The notes: generated from the sequence alone by a model not told the origin. A stretch of DNA of 64,000 bases from Paenibacillus sp. GSMTC-2017 (GCF_016019935.1 NZ_JAECMT010000001.1:124022-188021); one strand, 5' to 3'. Counted from the first letter of the stretch, positions 31,177 to 40,786 are shown. Numbers and translations: made by a program.

Positions 31177-31204
31177 TTGACATTATAGGGTAGGGGGGTA
31201 TAGT
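31177..31204 (+). promoter_or_regulatory. Promoter with G-tract operator (CsoR/CstR-like) upstream of the exporter gene
   Basis: Perfect -35 TTGACA (31177-31182), 16-bp spacer, -10 TATAGT (31199-31204). The spacer is TTATAGGGTAGGGGGG. The combination TATAGGG...GGGGGTATA resembles the G/C-tract dyads bound by CsoR, CstR and RcnR-type repressors. Assignment to this family is inference; no such regulator gene is nearby. Confidence 0.6.
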
Positions 31205-31239
31205 ATACGTATGTAAACTAAATCAAGGAGGAATACAAA

Positions 31240-32670
31240 ATGTCAGGAAGTTCGAATGCTATGACTAATGCGAATCCGCTAAGATGGAAAGCATTGTTCT
31301 TGCTATGCTTGGCCCAGTTCATGGTTATCATGGACACATCTATCATCGGGGTTGCTCTCCCAGCGATTAAAGAAGCACTTGGCTACTCGCAAAACAACCT
31401 GCAATGGGTGTTTAATGCTTATGTCATTTTCTTCGGGGGATTATTGCTATTAGGAGGCCGACTATCGGATCTATTCGGTCAACGCAAAATGTTTATGCTC
31501 GGGTTTATAATCTTGTCACTTGCTTCGCTGTTAGCCGGATTAGCTTGGTCCGAGGAGTCGATGAATATCGGTCGAGCCCTTCAAGGATTTGGATCTGCGC
31601 TAATCGCTCCAGCTGCATTGACCATTATCATGCAACTTTTCGTCGCTAACCCTAAGGAATTAGGCAAAGCTTTCGGCTTCTGGGGAGCATCCGCGGCGGC
31701 AGGCGGTACAGCTGGGGTATTCCTCGGAGGAGTCATTACGGAATGGCTAAGTTGGAATTGGACATTTTTGATCAACATCCCCGTTGGCTTGTTCGCTATT
31801 TTGTACAGTATGTATGTCCTTCCAAAAGGAACGAAAAGTAAGGGCAGCATCGATATTATAGGATCACTGACTGTCACGGCTGCGTTGGTGCTGGCAGTAT
31901 ATGCAATCGTCACTTCGGAACATAACGGATGGGGAACGCAAACATTCAGTTTGTTGGCTATTGCTGCTGTACTGTTCATTCTGTTTCTGATCGTGCAAGC
32001 GAAGAAAAAGGAACCGCTCGTTCCTCTACGAATATTTAGAGCTCCGAATCTACTTGCGAGCAATATCATTTTGGCAACTCTTGCAGGTGCTTGGATTCCG
32101 CTGTGGTTTTTCTTGAATCTTTATCTTCAACAAGTGCTTAACTACTCGGCATTCATGGGTGGGGTTGCTCTGTTACCGATGACGATCCTCATCATGATCT
32201 TGATGGTCGGAGTCATGGGAAGGCTTGTTGGCAAGTTTGGCATTAAAGGTAATCTCGTCATTGGTATGCTTATATTAGCAGGGTCACTCTTCCTGTTCGC
32301 TGGAAATACCCCAGAAGGAGGAAACTTCGTTACCAACGTGCTTTGGGCTTCTCTACTCGGTGCACTTGGCATGTCAATGGCTTATATCCCGGCAACGATC
32401 GCTTCGTTATCAGGAGCAAGACCAGAAGAATCTGGTTTGGCGTCGGGCTTATCCAATATGAGCTATCAGATTGGTTCAGCCATTGGATTAGCTATCATGG
32501 TTGCCGTTTCTTCTTCCTTCACAAAAGGGGAGATGGATAAAGGGATCGATCAAATCGCAGCATTAAATACAGGTTTTCACTCTGCATTCGTTGGAGCCGC
32601 TATTATAGCAATTGTCGGTGCACTAATCGCGCTCATTTTCATTCGTAAAGGGAAAACATCAGAAAATTGA
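31240..32670 (+). CDS. MFS drug exporter, DHA2 (14-TM) family
   Basis: 476 residues with 14 predicted TM helices. Motif A 'GGRLSDLFGQRKMFMLG', motif C region 'GASAAAGGTAGVFLGGVITE' and 'VIMDTSIIGVALPAIKE' (DHA2 signature D in TM1) are present. It exports small molecules using the proton gradient; the substrate is unknown. AAGGAGG precedes the ATG. A YtkA-like lipoprotein follows 47 bp later without a terminator, so they form one transcript under the G-tract operator. Confidence 0.92.
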   Translation: MSGSSNAMTNANPLRWKALFLLCLAQFMVIMDTSIIGVALPAIKEALGYSQNNLQWVFNAYVIFFGGLLLLGGRLSDLFGQRKMFMLGFIILSLASLLAGLAWSEESMNIGRALQGFGSALIAPAALTIIMQLFVANPKELGKAFGFWGASAAAGGTAGVFLGGVITEWLSWNWTFLINIPVGLFAILYSMYVLPKGTKSKGSIDIIGSLTVTAALVLAVYAIVTSEHNGWGTQTFSLLAIAAVLFILFLIVQAKKKEPLVPLRIFRAPNLLASNIILATLAGAWIPLWFFLNLYLQQVLNYSAFMGGVALLPMTILIMILMVGVMGRLVGKFGIKGNLVIGMLILAGSLFLFAGNTPEGGNFVTNVLWASLLGALGMSMAYIPATIASLSGARPEESGLASGLSNMSYQIGSAIGLAIMVAVSSSFTKGEMDKGIDQIAALNTGFHSAFVGAAIIAIVGALIALIFIRKGKTSEN

Positions 32671-32717
32671 GAATGAGGTTAAACGTATTTAATGTCATTC
32701 ATTTAATGGAGGCTAAA

Positions 32718-33536
32718 ATGAAACGAATTTATTTGATCGGTTTACTAGTGGCACTAATTCTTGTTGCTGCTTGCGGAAAACAAAATAAACAAGAAACAGA
32801 CAATCATAGTGCTCACGGAGAAGAACATGCCGGAGAGACGAAGAAGCTAGAAACGAATGCTACTTGGAAATGGTCTGAAGGAACGCCGAAATCCGGAGTA
32901 AACACCTTAATAACCGTACAAATCCAAGATACAGAAGGGAAGAGCATCGAAGAATTCGATATTAATCACGAGAAGAAGCTCCATCTCATCGCGGTTAGCA
33001 AAGATTTATCATACTTTGATCACATCCATCCGGAGTACAAAGGGAATGGGCAATTCGAAATCACGACATCGTTCCCTTCTGGGGGAGATTATAAGCTATT
33101 CGCCGACTATATTCCTACCGGTGGAGCAGCCACAACAAAGTCCGAATGGATCAAGGTAGAAGGGAACGATGTTGAACAAGTTCCGATTAAAGCATCGGAC
33201 GAACATTCAGTGATTGTGGATGGGGTAGAAATCGAGCTTGAAAACAATCATCCGGAAGCCGGAAAAGCAATTGAGTTGAACTTCAAACTTTCAGATGCGA
33301 CGTCCAAAGATCCGATAACAGATCTAGAGCCTTACCTAGGCGCTGTTGGGCACGTTGTAATCCTAAGCGAAGATTCAGAGCAGTATTTGCATGTTCACCC
33401 GATGGAGGAAAAAGCGAAAGGGCCGAACGCGAAATTCATGACGACTTTCCCCAATAGCGGTGTTTATAAGATCTGGGGGCAATTTCAACGAAACGGTAAA
33501 ACTTTTATCAGTGCTTTTGTAGTTGAAGTGAAATAA
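32718..33536 (+). CDS. YtkA-like lipoprotein, possibly metal-related
   Basis: 272 residues. Lipoprotein signal with lipobox 'LVAAC' (Cys near 18), then a His-rich segment 'NHSAHGEEHAGE' and two repeated YtkA-like beta-sandwich domains. Each contains a His cluster: 'DHIHPEYKGNGQFEITTSFP' and 'YLHVHPMEEKAKGPNAKF'. The 'HIHP...F.T.FP..G.YK.' pattern recurs in extracytoplasmic proteins found near copper genes; a metal-binding role is inference. ATG 32718 follows ATGGAGG. Co-transcribed with the MFS exporter; terminator follows. Confidence 0.85.
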   Translation: MKRIYLIGLLVALILVAACGKQNKQETDNHSAHGEEHAGETKKLETNATWKWSEGTPKSGVNTLITVQIQDTEGKSIEEFDINHEKKLHLIAVSKDLSYFDHIHPEYKGNGQFEITTSFPSGGDYKLFADYIPTGGAATTKSEWIKVEGNDVEQVPIKASDEHSVIVDGVEIELENNHPEAGKAIELNFKLSDATSKDPITDLEPYLGAVGHVVILSEDSEQYLHVHPMEEKAKGPNAKFMTTFPNSGVYKIWGQFQRNGKTFISAFVVEVK

Positions 33537-33550
33537 AGTAATGTAATCTC

Positions 33551-33579
33551 AAGTCCGCGAAAATTCGCGGGCTTTTTTT
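33551..33579 (+). terminator. Terminator of the exporter-lipoprotein operon
   Basis: AGTCCGCGA paired with TCGCGGGCT around AAAT, then T7. Confidence 0.9.
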
Positions 33580-33785
33580 AGTTATCGAGCAATGTTCATG
33601 TCATCTCCCAAATACAAAAACGTTTCACTAATACCGACTTCAAACGTAAATCGGGTAATCGCCTATTTATTTCACTATATTAACAATTTTATTATTTTAA
33701 TGCTTTAAAACTAGTTATTTACATATTTACTTATTTCCTTATATAATTGCATTGAATCTAAATATTACCAGGAGGGATTTCTATT

Positions 33786-36398
33786 ATGAAAGCGCTATCA
33801 TTGTTTCTAGTAATTGTTTTATTTTTCACCTCTAGCTTTATATCTTCAGATCTTGCCCACGCTAATCAATCGTCATTACCCCAAAGCAATATAACACAAT
33901 TAGTTATTAATTCTTCGATCAACAAACTTACGATTCGAGGTACTCCTAATGCAACATCTATAGAGGCTAATTTAACAACGATAAATAACCTTAATAATAT
34001 TGACTTTAGCCTAACTCAAGATTTGGATATAGCCTATTTAACAATAAATCCAAAGGCTGAAACAAATGAAATAATAGATTTATTGATTACTTTGCCACCA
34101 ACCTTAGAAATTGAAATTTTGGATGAAAAAAGCATTCTTGAATTATTTGATATCTCTGGAGAAGTATCTATCACTGATAATGAACAAGACATTACGATTA
34201 AAAACATAAGTGATTTATCTATAACAGACAAATCAGGAAATATAAAAGTCGATAATAGTAACCTTATCGGTACTCCAAATTCAATTCAAGCATTAGAGAT
34301 AGAAGATGGCTCCGGCCGTATTGACTTAACTAATATTAATAGTTCCGTAGAAATACTTGATAGATCCGGTCATATTTTTGTTAACGGAGTCCGTGGCAAT
34401 GTAGAGGTCATAGATGATGCTGGCCATATAAATATAAAAAATGTCACTAAAAAAGTTCTTATTAATGATGGATCCGGTGATATACATGTACAAAAAGTTG
34501 GAGGATTGATCCTTGAAGAAACGGGATCTGGAAACATAACCTACGATAAACCACTACCTATTCCTTCTTCTCCCCCCTCACAAATGTATGAAGGCATTTA
34601 TATCCAAACAAATGACGGTGAAAAAACAGCATTTCCTTCGCCATCACCAATTGATGTAGAGCCATATTCAGACGTAGTCATTTCTATTTCAAACTTCAGA
34701 AATTCAACATTTGATTATACTCATTTTGATACAGACTCAAGTTCACTTATCCCTAGTTTAATTCGAAATGTGGGGGAAGGTGCCTCAGTTACTATAAATA
34801 TTGATAATAGCGTCAATGTAGAGCTTTTAGATACTCTTATTATAGGAGAAAAGAACTACGATGAAAATGGAAATATGACAGAAGACTTATCTTCTATAGA
34901 ACCAGCCTTAATCAAAGATCTAATTATTGGGACTATTGCTTCTAAAAGTAGTGTAAACGTAACTATCAACAATTCTGCAAATGTTACTTTAGCTAACAAT
35001 AATTCAACACTGCATATTGGTGGTGGAAGTTTGATTGAAAGCGTTATAAACGTACCTGATGCTGGTTCCACAACGATTAACTCTGAAGTGATTAATGTTA
35101 ATATAATTGAAAGCGCTAACATTAAATCGAATCCAGGTGCAAATATGGGGATACTTAGAATATACAAAGGACAATTAATTAATGAAATTGTAGATGGTAG
35201 AGTACTATCAGATACTAAAATTAATATTAATTTTGAAAACTCATGTAACGTGTCATCCGTATCAACTACCATTATAGATGGTGAATTAATCGATGAAGCC
35301 ATTGATTCTGAAGACATTAAATCAAGTGATATTGAAGTGGAATTTATTAATTCTGCAAACGTTAATGCACTGACTTATCTAAAAGTATTAGATGGAGAAT
35401 TAATCGATGAATCAATTGACTCTGAAGATATTGAATCAAGTGAAATTGAAGTGAAATTTGTTGATACTGGAAACGTTAATGCGCTTTCCAAGGTTAATGT
35501 AGACGACGGTGAACTTATTGATGAAATGCTTGATATGGAAAATCTTCACTCTTCAACAATTGATGTTAGTATATTAAGAAGTTCAAATGTTACCGCTCCC
35601 ATATTATCTATTTACGAAGGTGAGTTAATTGATGAAATCTTAGATGGTGAGGGGTATTATACCTCGACTCTTCGAATCGATTTTAATGCTTCTTCAAATT
35701 TTTATGGAAAGCAGTTATTTATTGAAGAAGGCGAATTAATTGACGAGGCAATGGATAGTGAAATATCTAAATCTTCTATAATCAAAATAACTCTGAACAA
35801 TACTGGTAATGTAAATTCTGAACAAGTGAATATTACCGAAGGTGAACTTATTGATGAAACTGTGGATATTGAAGATGATTTTACCCATACCGTTATGGAT
35901 CTTACGATAACTTCATCGGCTAAAGTTACGGGAAATAGACTTGTCATTGTTGGTGGTGAATTAGTCGATGAAGTCGTTGATGCGGCTAATGGAATAGGAA
36001 GCATCGTTAACATTTCTATAATGGATACAGGAAATTTCAACAAAAAGGGGTCTGATCTAAGCGAGGTTTTAATAACAGATGGTGAATTAATGGATGAAAT
36101 TTTAGATGTAAGTGATTCTATTACTTTATCCAATGGAAATATCAAAATTGAATCTACAGGAAATGTGACTTCTGATAGAATCATTCTAACGGACGCACAA
36201 TTAATGGATGAAATAGTTGATGCAGCTTATGTTGGGGGAAGTGCGCTTTTTGTAAGCGCTGCCAATTCAGCCAATGCAAAAACATCTTCGTTAACGCTTC
36301 TAGAAGATAGTATTTTATTACCTCCAATTGATATTGACACCATAGAACGATCCAATATTGTTTACAATGTAGTAAATTCTGGCGTTCACATACAATAA
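33786..36398 (+). CDS. Secreted giant beta-repeat protein with GELIDE repeats
   Basis: 870 residues. Signal peptide 1-26 ending 'LAHA'. Residues about 40-270 look like a DUF4097-type beta-helical adhesin domain ('VEILDRSGHIFVNGVRGNV', 'VLINDGSGDIHVQKV'). From about 450 to 810 the protein consists of units of about 38-41 residues with core 'GELIDE' (six exact; variants GSLIES, GQLINE, GELVDE, GELMDE, AQLMDE), then D, a polar stretch, an alternating I/V strand, and '(S/T)xNV'. I count 11 recognisable units plus degenerate edges. A solenoid exposed on the surface is likely. Very acidic, Asn/Ser-rich, no Cys and no anchor motif seen. No named family recognised for the C-terminal repeat. Confidence 0.85.
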   Translation: MKALSLFLVIVLFFTSSFISSDLAHANQSSLPQSNITQLVINSSINKLTIRGTPNATSIEANLTTINNLNNIDFSLTQDLDIAYLTINPKAETNEIIDLLITLPPTLEIEILDEKSILELFDISGEVSITDNEQDITIKNISDLSITDKSGNIKVDNSNLIGTPNSIQALEIEDGSGRIDLTNINSSVEILDRSGHIFVNGVRGNVEVIDDAGHINIKNVTKKVLINDGSGDIHVQKVGGLILEETGSGNITYDKPLPIPSSPPSQMYEGIYIQTNDGEKTAFPSPSPIDVEPYSDVVISISNFRNSTFDYTHFDTDSSSLIPSLIRNVGEGASVTINIDNSVNVELLDTLIIGEKNYDENGNMTEDLSSIEPALIKDLIIGTIASKSSVNVTINNSANVTLANNNSTLHIGGGSLIESVINVPDAGSTTINSEVINVNIIESANIKSNPGANMGILRIYKGQLINEIVDGRVLSDTKININFENSCNVSSVSTTIIDGELIDEAIDSEDIKSSDIEVEFINSANVNALTYLKVLDGELIDESIDSEDIESSEIEVKFVDTGNVNALSKVNVDDGELIDEMLDMENLHSSTIDVSILRSSNVTAPILSIYEGELIDEILDGEGYYTSTLRIDFNASSNFYGKQLFIEEGELIDEAMDSEISKSSIIKITLNNTGNVNSEQVNITEGELIDETVDIEDDFTHTVMDLTITSSAKVTGNRLVIVGGELVDEVVDAANGIGSIVNISIMDTGNFNKKGSDLSEVLITDGELMDEILDVSDSITLSNGNIKIESTGNVTSDRIILTDAQLMDEIVDAAYVGGSALFVSAANSANAKTSSLTLLEDSILLPPIDIDTIERSNIVYNVVNSGVHIQ

Positions 36399-36438
36399 GA
36401 GCACCATTAATTATATTATGTAAAAACATTGTGTTTTT

Positions 36439-36477
36439 AAACCGTTGAACTTTAATTAGATCAACGGTTTTTTTTGT
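36439..36477 (+). terminator. Terminator after the GELIDE protein gene
   Basis: AACCGTTGA...TCAACGGTT followed by T8. Confidence 0.9.
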
Positions 36478-36595
36478 GAAAAATAAAGGACTCGTATATC
36501 CAAAAGTGACACTACATAAATGATACCAATGTGTCCATATGTGGTATTATTTAGGAAGGATTATAGATAAAAAATGAGAGAATGCAGGTGATAGA

Positions 36596-37177
36596 TTGAA
36601 CCTTGTTTTCATTAAACGATTATTATTATTTGCAGCAAGTCTTTTTGTCTGGTTTATTATTCACTCTACTTTCGTAATAATAGATGGGTTAAATGATGAA
36701 TTAAAGCTTGTTGACGTAGCTGTTGTATTAGGAAATAAAGTCGAAGTTAATGGACAACCTTCTGAGCGATTAAAAGCAAGATTAGATAAGTCTGTAGAGC
36801 TTTATAATGGGGGTTATTTTACAAATATCATTGTAAGTGGTGGTATTGGTAAGGAAGGTTTCGATGAAGCAAAAGTTATGAAATCTTATTTAATAGATAA
36901 AGGGTTACCAGAAGATAAAATTATTGAGGATAATAATGGCTACAACTCCTATATGACCGCCCAGAATACCAGCAAGATTATGGATGAATTAGAATTTGAC
37001 TCGGCTATGGTTATTACTCAATACTTTCATATATCTAGGACAAAATTAGCGTTTAGAAAAATGGATATTAAAGAAGTATACTCAGCACATGCCAATATTT
37101 TTGAGTTTAGAGATATTTACTCCATAATACGAGAATTCCCAGCATACTATAAATATTTGTTAGCAGAGATTTATTAA
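36596..37177 (+). CDS. YdcF-like (DUF218) membrane-anchored protein
   Basis: 193 residues. N-terminal TM at about 6-27. The DUF218 fold has 'DVAVVLGNKVEVNGQPSERL', 'IIVSGGIGKEGFDEAKVM' and 'MVITQYFHISRTKLAFRKM'. Relatives include SanA and ElyC, linked to envelope integrity, but the activity is not established. TTG start at 36596 after CAGGTGATA; no better ATG in frame. Confidence 0.85.
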   Translation: MNLVFIKRLLLFAASLFVWFIIHSTFVIIDGLNDELKLVDVAVVLGNKVEVNGQPSERLKARLDKSVELYNGGYFTNIIVSGGIGKEGFDEAKVMKSYLIDKGLPEDKIIEDNNGYNSYMTAQNTSKIMDELEFDSAMVITQYFHISRTKLAFRKMDIKEVYSAHANIFEFRDIYSIIREFPAYYKYLLAEIY

Positions 37178-37395
37178 TAGTGTAACAACATTTGTAGGGT
37201 GATTCAGAAGCGCTACTTTTTTGGGTCACTTGTCAGATAATGTAGGGTTTTCTGATATAATATGTAAGAGTTTTATATGATGTGAATCTTATATACATAT
37301 TATTTTTAATTTCTAATCGTTCGCATCGATTTGTGCAAGAGAAGGTCTGATAATACCTATGTGAATTTAACAACACTCAGAAAGGTGGAATCAAA

Positions 37396-37719
37396 ATGAA
37401 AACGGATGCCAACTTAAACTATTTGCTAGACATGTATAACGACAGCTACTACCCCACTTTTTTAGTGGATAAGGTGAAAGAGCTTATCCTGGAAGTGGTA
37501 CGGTTTTTGGAAAGTGGTACCCATTCGAATGAAGCGATACAGGTTGAATTGGATAAGATGACAATTGCCATTAACGATTTACAGGAAGAATTCGATGAGC
37601 ATGATAGCGAAATCGAAACTGTGGCACGAGAGTCCATTGGCGCGACCATAGAAGCGATTCTGCATGCATATAAGGTGGATATCGATAGTGAGACGGCCAT
37701 TAGGGAGAGAGATTGGTAA
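37396..37719 (+). CDS. DUF5713 family protein
   Basis: 107 acidic residues. 'NYLLDMYNDSYYPTFLVDKV' followed by a long alpha-helical stretch matches DUF5713, a small family often placed among polymorphic-toxin immunity genes. AAAGGTGG precedes the ATG. First member of a run of similar small genes spaced 50-110 bp apart. No catalytic motif. Confidence 0.75.
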   Translation: MKTDANLNYLLDMYNDSYYPTFLVDKVKELILEVVRFLESGTHSNEAIQVELDKMTIAINDLQEEFDEHDSEIETVARESIGATIEAILHAYKVDIDSETAIRERDW

Positions 37720-37774
37720 TTTACTAAAGAGATTTAAATGCTAATGAAACTATACAAACAAGGAGGAACTAGTG

Positions 37775-38239
37775 ATGGGATCATGGGGAATTAAAGCACT
37801 GGAAAGTGATGAAGGTTTGGATGTCATCGATTTTCTGCAAGATAATATTCCAGACCATTTGAGTTTGGAGCTTACCGAACTAATCACGCTCATGAAGGAA
37901 GAAGGTTTACTTGGGAAATCAATGGCAGAGATTGATTTTTATTATGACAACACAGCTATGGCACTTGCGGAACTATATCTGATGTTTCAGGAGACGGGGA
38001 AGCTGGATTACGGTCATGAAGATGAGAAAAAATCTCTTCTAACTATCCGTTCATTCGTAGCTGATGCAGAGTCCTTACGCTTGATCTTGCATTATTTGAC
38101 GGATATCCGGGATGAAGTGCAGGATGAGGATGGTATAAGAGAAATCGTGGAGCTATGGCGCGATTCTCCTAGTTGGGAAGCTTGGAGGGAGTATCTGGAG
38201 CAGCTGATTATAAAAATAGAAGAACGCATAATTAAGTGA
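37775..38239 (+). CDS. DUF4259 family protein
   Basis: 154 acidic residues beginning 'MGSWGIKALESDEGLDVIDF', the DUF4259 signature. All-alpha, cytosolic. These proteins recur in Bacillales immunity islands, but their role is unproven. AAGGAGG at 37760-37766; ATG 37775 is preferred over the adjacent GTG 37772. Confidence 0.8.
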   Translation: MGSWGIKALESDEGLDVIDFLQDNIPDHLSLELTELITLMKEEGLLGKSMAEIDFYYDNTAMALAELYLMFQETGKLDYGHEDEKKSLLTIRSFVADAESLRLILHYLTDIRDEVQDEDGIREIVELWRDSPSWEAWREYLEQLIIKIEERIIK

Positions 38240-38328
38240 GGCATCTCTTTAGATGAAACTTATCGAAATCTTGGACTGGATTACAATTTAATAAATATTT
38301 GATTAACACTAGAGAAGAGGAAACAAAA

Positions 38329-39078
38329 ATGGATAATGATCTATTGAAAGAGCTCACTCTTTGGCATAACAAGAACAAGTATGAAAAAATCATAAACAAA
38401 ATTATGGAAATACCCGAACCCGACAGAGACTATGACTTAGTTTGCCATTTGGCAAGAGCATTGAATAATCAAGACAAATATAGTGAAGCTATCAACTATT
38501 TTTTATCTGTGCAAGAGCAAGGCCAGTACGATCCTCTTTGGCATTACAGATTAGGATATGCTTATTATTATATTGGAAAGTATAAGGAAGCGATAGTTGC
38601 TTTTGAAGAGGCTGTAGCACTAAACCCTGAAGATGAACATAGCAAGACGTTTCTAGAAATGAGCCGCAATGCCGCTGGTAGAGAAGGAAATGAAAAGATC
38701 CGTAAAGTGAATGATGAACAGGTTGAGGGTCTGTTAGAAGTTGATGAAAAAATAAACCAATTTAGTCTAGTTGCTCATAATAATGGAAGCATATCAATGA
38801 TTTTAAGTGTTGGAGAATATAAGCGTGACATTTTTCAAACACGTGCTGAAGAAGGAGTTGAGGGCAACGGGTATGATTGGGCTTCATTAGCAACTGTGTT
38901 TCTTAATGAAAAAATGCCCCATTTAGTTGATATTATAAGATTTGATCCCGAAGCCGATATGTTCGCTGCATATACAGATAATAGAGAAGCTATGTTTAGT
39001 TTTGCAATCGCCTTTAATGAAGCATGTGAAGATGACATATTAATGAAAGACCTATTTTCGCGAGCTGAATTAGATTGA
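38329..39078 (+). CDS. TPR protein with Imm51-type immunity domain
   Basis: 249 residues. Residues about 1-115 hold TPR-like helices ('DPLWHYRLGYAYYYIGKYKE', 'AIVAFEEAVALNPEDEH'). Residues about 140-249 match Imm51: 'FQTRAEEGVEGNGYDWASLA', 'FDPEADMFAAYTDNREAM', 'FAIAFNEACEDDILMKDLF'. Imm51 proteins protect against toxins of contact-dependent or polymorphic systems. The fusion of TPR to Imm51 suggests capture of a toxin or partner. ATG 38329 follows GAAGAGG. No toxin gene is visible here. Confidence 0.82.
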   Translation: MDNDLLKELTLWHNKNKYEKIINKIMEIPEPDRDYDLVCHLARALNNQDKYSEAINYFLSVQEQGQYDPLWHYRLGYAYYYIGKYKEAIVAFEEAVALNPEDEHSKTFLEMSRNAAGREGNEKIRKVNDEQVEGLLEVDEKINQFSLVAHNNGSISMILSVGEYKRDIFQTRAEEGVEGNGYDWASLATVFLNEKMPHLVDIIRFDPEADMFAAYTDNREAMFSFAIAFNEACEDDILMKDLFSRAELD

Positions 39079-39151
39079 TCGAAATTATCAAGTATTTTTT
39101 CCTCGATTGCCGAATCGAATGAAAGAGTCATTGGATAAAGAGGAGATTTTT

Positions 39152-39625
39152 ATGCATATTTCTATTGCGGAACATTGGAATCTTAAAAAGCATGAACTGC
39201 CCGGCATTAATTGCATCGTCTACCCAAATGGCACTATAACCATTTTAAATTGTTACAGCACTTATAACCCCAACACAAAAGAGCGTAATTTTTTTAGCTC
39301 TCCACTGTGTGACACAACCATTGAAAGCATAGCAAAGTACAACGTGGATTATTGGACGGTCGTTGATGAATGGGTCAGTATTGATTATCAAGACGGGAGA
39401 ATCTATGGCGGTGATGGTGAAATGGGAAATGAAGGATTTATTTCCTGTACGGATGCTGATGACCGTTTGGTATGGGGAATATTTTTTGAAAATTCAAACC
39501 CTATAAAAAGCTTAGAAATTAAAGATCAAATCCTAATCGCTATTAATGAGCATTCTGAATTACAAATTGAAATCAACTTAGAAAACCTCAATGAAATTAA
39601 TATGACCACTATAAACCACAAATGA
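39152..39625 (+). CDS. Hypothetical protein of the immunity-like island
   Basis: 157 acidic, aromatic-rich residues beginning 'MHISIAEHWNLKKHELPGIN'; no signal peptide and no family recognised. Short beta-rich segments and a 'WGIFFENSNPI' strand recall SUKH/Imm-type folds, but this is a guess. AGAGGAG precedes the ATG at 39152; an upstream TTG at 39107 has no ribosome site. Confidence 0.65.
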   Translation: MHISIAEHWNLKKHELPGINCIVYPNGTITILNCYSTYNPNTKERNFFSSPLCDTTIESIAKYNVDYWTVVDEWVSIDYQDGRIYGGDGEMGNEGFISCTDADDRLVWGIFFENSNPIKSLEIKDQILIAINEHSELQIEINLENLNEINMTTINHK

Positions 39626-39717
39626 ACAACTAACTTCAAAGATGTAATAAAAACACACAAGTGCATCTACGAATTTCTGTGAAGGACGGATTCAGGAGGA
39701 TTAATAAAAATAAGAAA

Positions 39718-39748
39718 CGGTAGCCCATATAAGGGCTGCCGTTTTTTC
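39718..39748 (+). terminator. Terminator inside the small-gene run
   Basis: CGGTAGCCC with GGGCTGCCG around ATATAA, then T6. Confidence 0.85.
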
Positions 39749-39825
39749 TTGCGGAGACAGTGAAACAGGTATAAATTGTTAATAAGAACACTAATAGGAT
39801 TTGTTTGTAGGGAGGAGAGAAAACA

Positions 39826-40050
39826 TTGGATTGGGAAAAAATCAGAAACAAGATAACATGTACGGATTGCACAGTAAGCGAAATCAAGATTGGTCATAGC
39901 CTTGACGAAGGCGGCATTTATTCGAGGACACCTTTGAAAAGACCTGAGCATACGGAGTATCGACTCCTTAGCGAAAGAATTCTTTTCATTTGCAGTCAAT
40001 GTGGTTTGATTCTGAGGGAATATGCTGAAAACCATGAGAAATTAAAATAA
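39826..40050 (+). CDS. Small zinc-ribbon-like protein
   Basis: 74 residues from TTG 39826, which follows GGGAGGAGAG. Two CxxC pairs ('CTDC' near 12-15 and 'CSQC' near 57-60) would bind one zinc ion in a ribbon fold. Family unknown; could be a partner or immunity protein of the same island. Confidence 0.65.
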   Translation: MDWEKIRNKITCTDCTVSEIKIGHSLDEGGIYSRTPLKRPEHTEYRLLSERILFICSQCGLILREYAENHEKLK

Positions 40051-40114
40051 AACTTAACGAAATATTTCGAGAGCTTTCATTTATTTCTATTATTAGGGAG
40101 GTGTAATAACGTAC

Positions 40115-40786
40115 ATGCATATAATCTCGGCCATCTTACATTACCTGACGCATCACCCGTTATGGTCATTTTTGATTATCTTATTTATCAGCCTTTTCAT
40201 TGGAATCCTCATTACGATATGGCGCAATCATGGAAAATGGTTAATTGTATTTCCTATTTTAGGTTTTATAACAGCGATTTTTAATATCTTTTTCACGCAT
40301 TATCTAAATTCATTATTTCTTAATGCCGTTGGAACGGAGGGCACTGCCATTATTGTTTATGCAGAGCAAACAAACTCCACTTACAACGATAAATATATTT
40401 GGGAGTATTCAGTTGTACTTAAAACCTCCGAAGGTCAGGATGTGGCGACGAGCTTTAATACGATGTCCGCAAGTATCTATCCGTTGCGCAATGCCATTCT
40501 TATTCCTCCTCAGGGTGAAGTTTTTGTCGCTAAATATGTTCCTGGCTTCGAACGTAATATTCTCATCATGAGTGATAAATCAAACTACGGTAAAAAATGG
40601 GTAATTAATAAAGACCTAAAACCGGTTTTAAAAGCCGAAGCCCAGCTTGCAACTAGTCCTAGCAATCCTGATTTCATTTCGGAATACCGCTTAGCACTTG
40701 AAGCGTTCATCGAAAAGTACCGTGATGGACCCGATCCAGCACTAATTCAGCAGTTTGAGCAAAAACTTGAAGCGCTTGAAAAGTGA
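40115..40786 (+). CDS. Membrane protein with periplasmic-facing beta domain
   Basis: 223 residues. Two TM helices at about 15-38 and 43-65, then a soluble domain ('NAVGTEGTAIIVYAEQTNST', 'PPQGEVFVAKYVPGFERNIL') and a charged C-terminal helix. The 'GTEGTA.IV......T.N' pattern recalls small membrane-anchored proteins sometimes annotated as immunity proteins; function unproven. GGAGGTGTAAT precedes the ATG. Confidence 0.7.
   Translation: MHIISAILHYLTHHPLWSFLIILFISLFIGILITIWRNHGKWLIVFPILGFITAIFNIFFTHYLNSLFLNAVGTEGTAIIVYAEQTNSTYNDKYIWEYSVVLKTSEGQDVATSFNTMSASIYPLRNAILIPPQGEVFVAKYVPGFERNILIMSDKSNYGKKWVINKDLKPVLKAEAQLATSPSNPDFISEYRLALEAFIEKYRDGPDPALIQQFEQKLEALEK

Noticed and set aside
34856..36184. 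Long minus-strand ORFs inside the GELIDE gene
   Set aside because: They are shadows caused by the repetitive codons of the sense gene.
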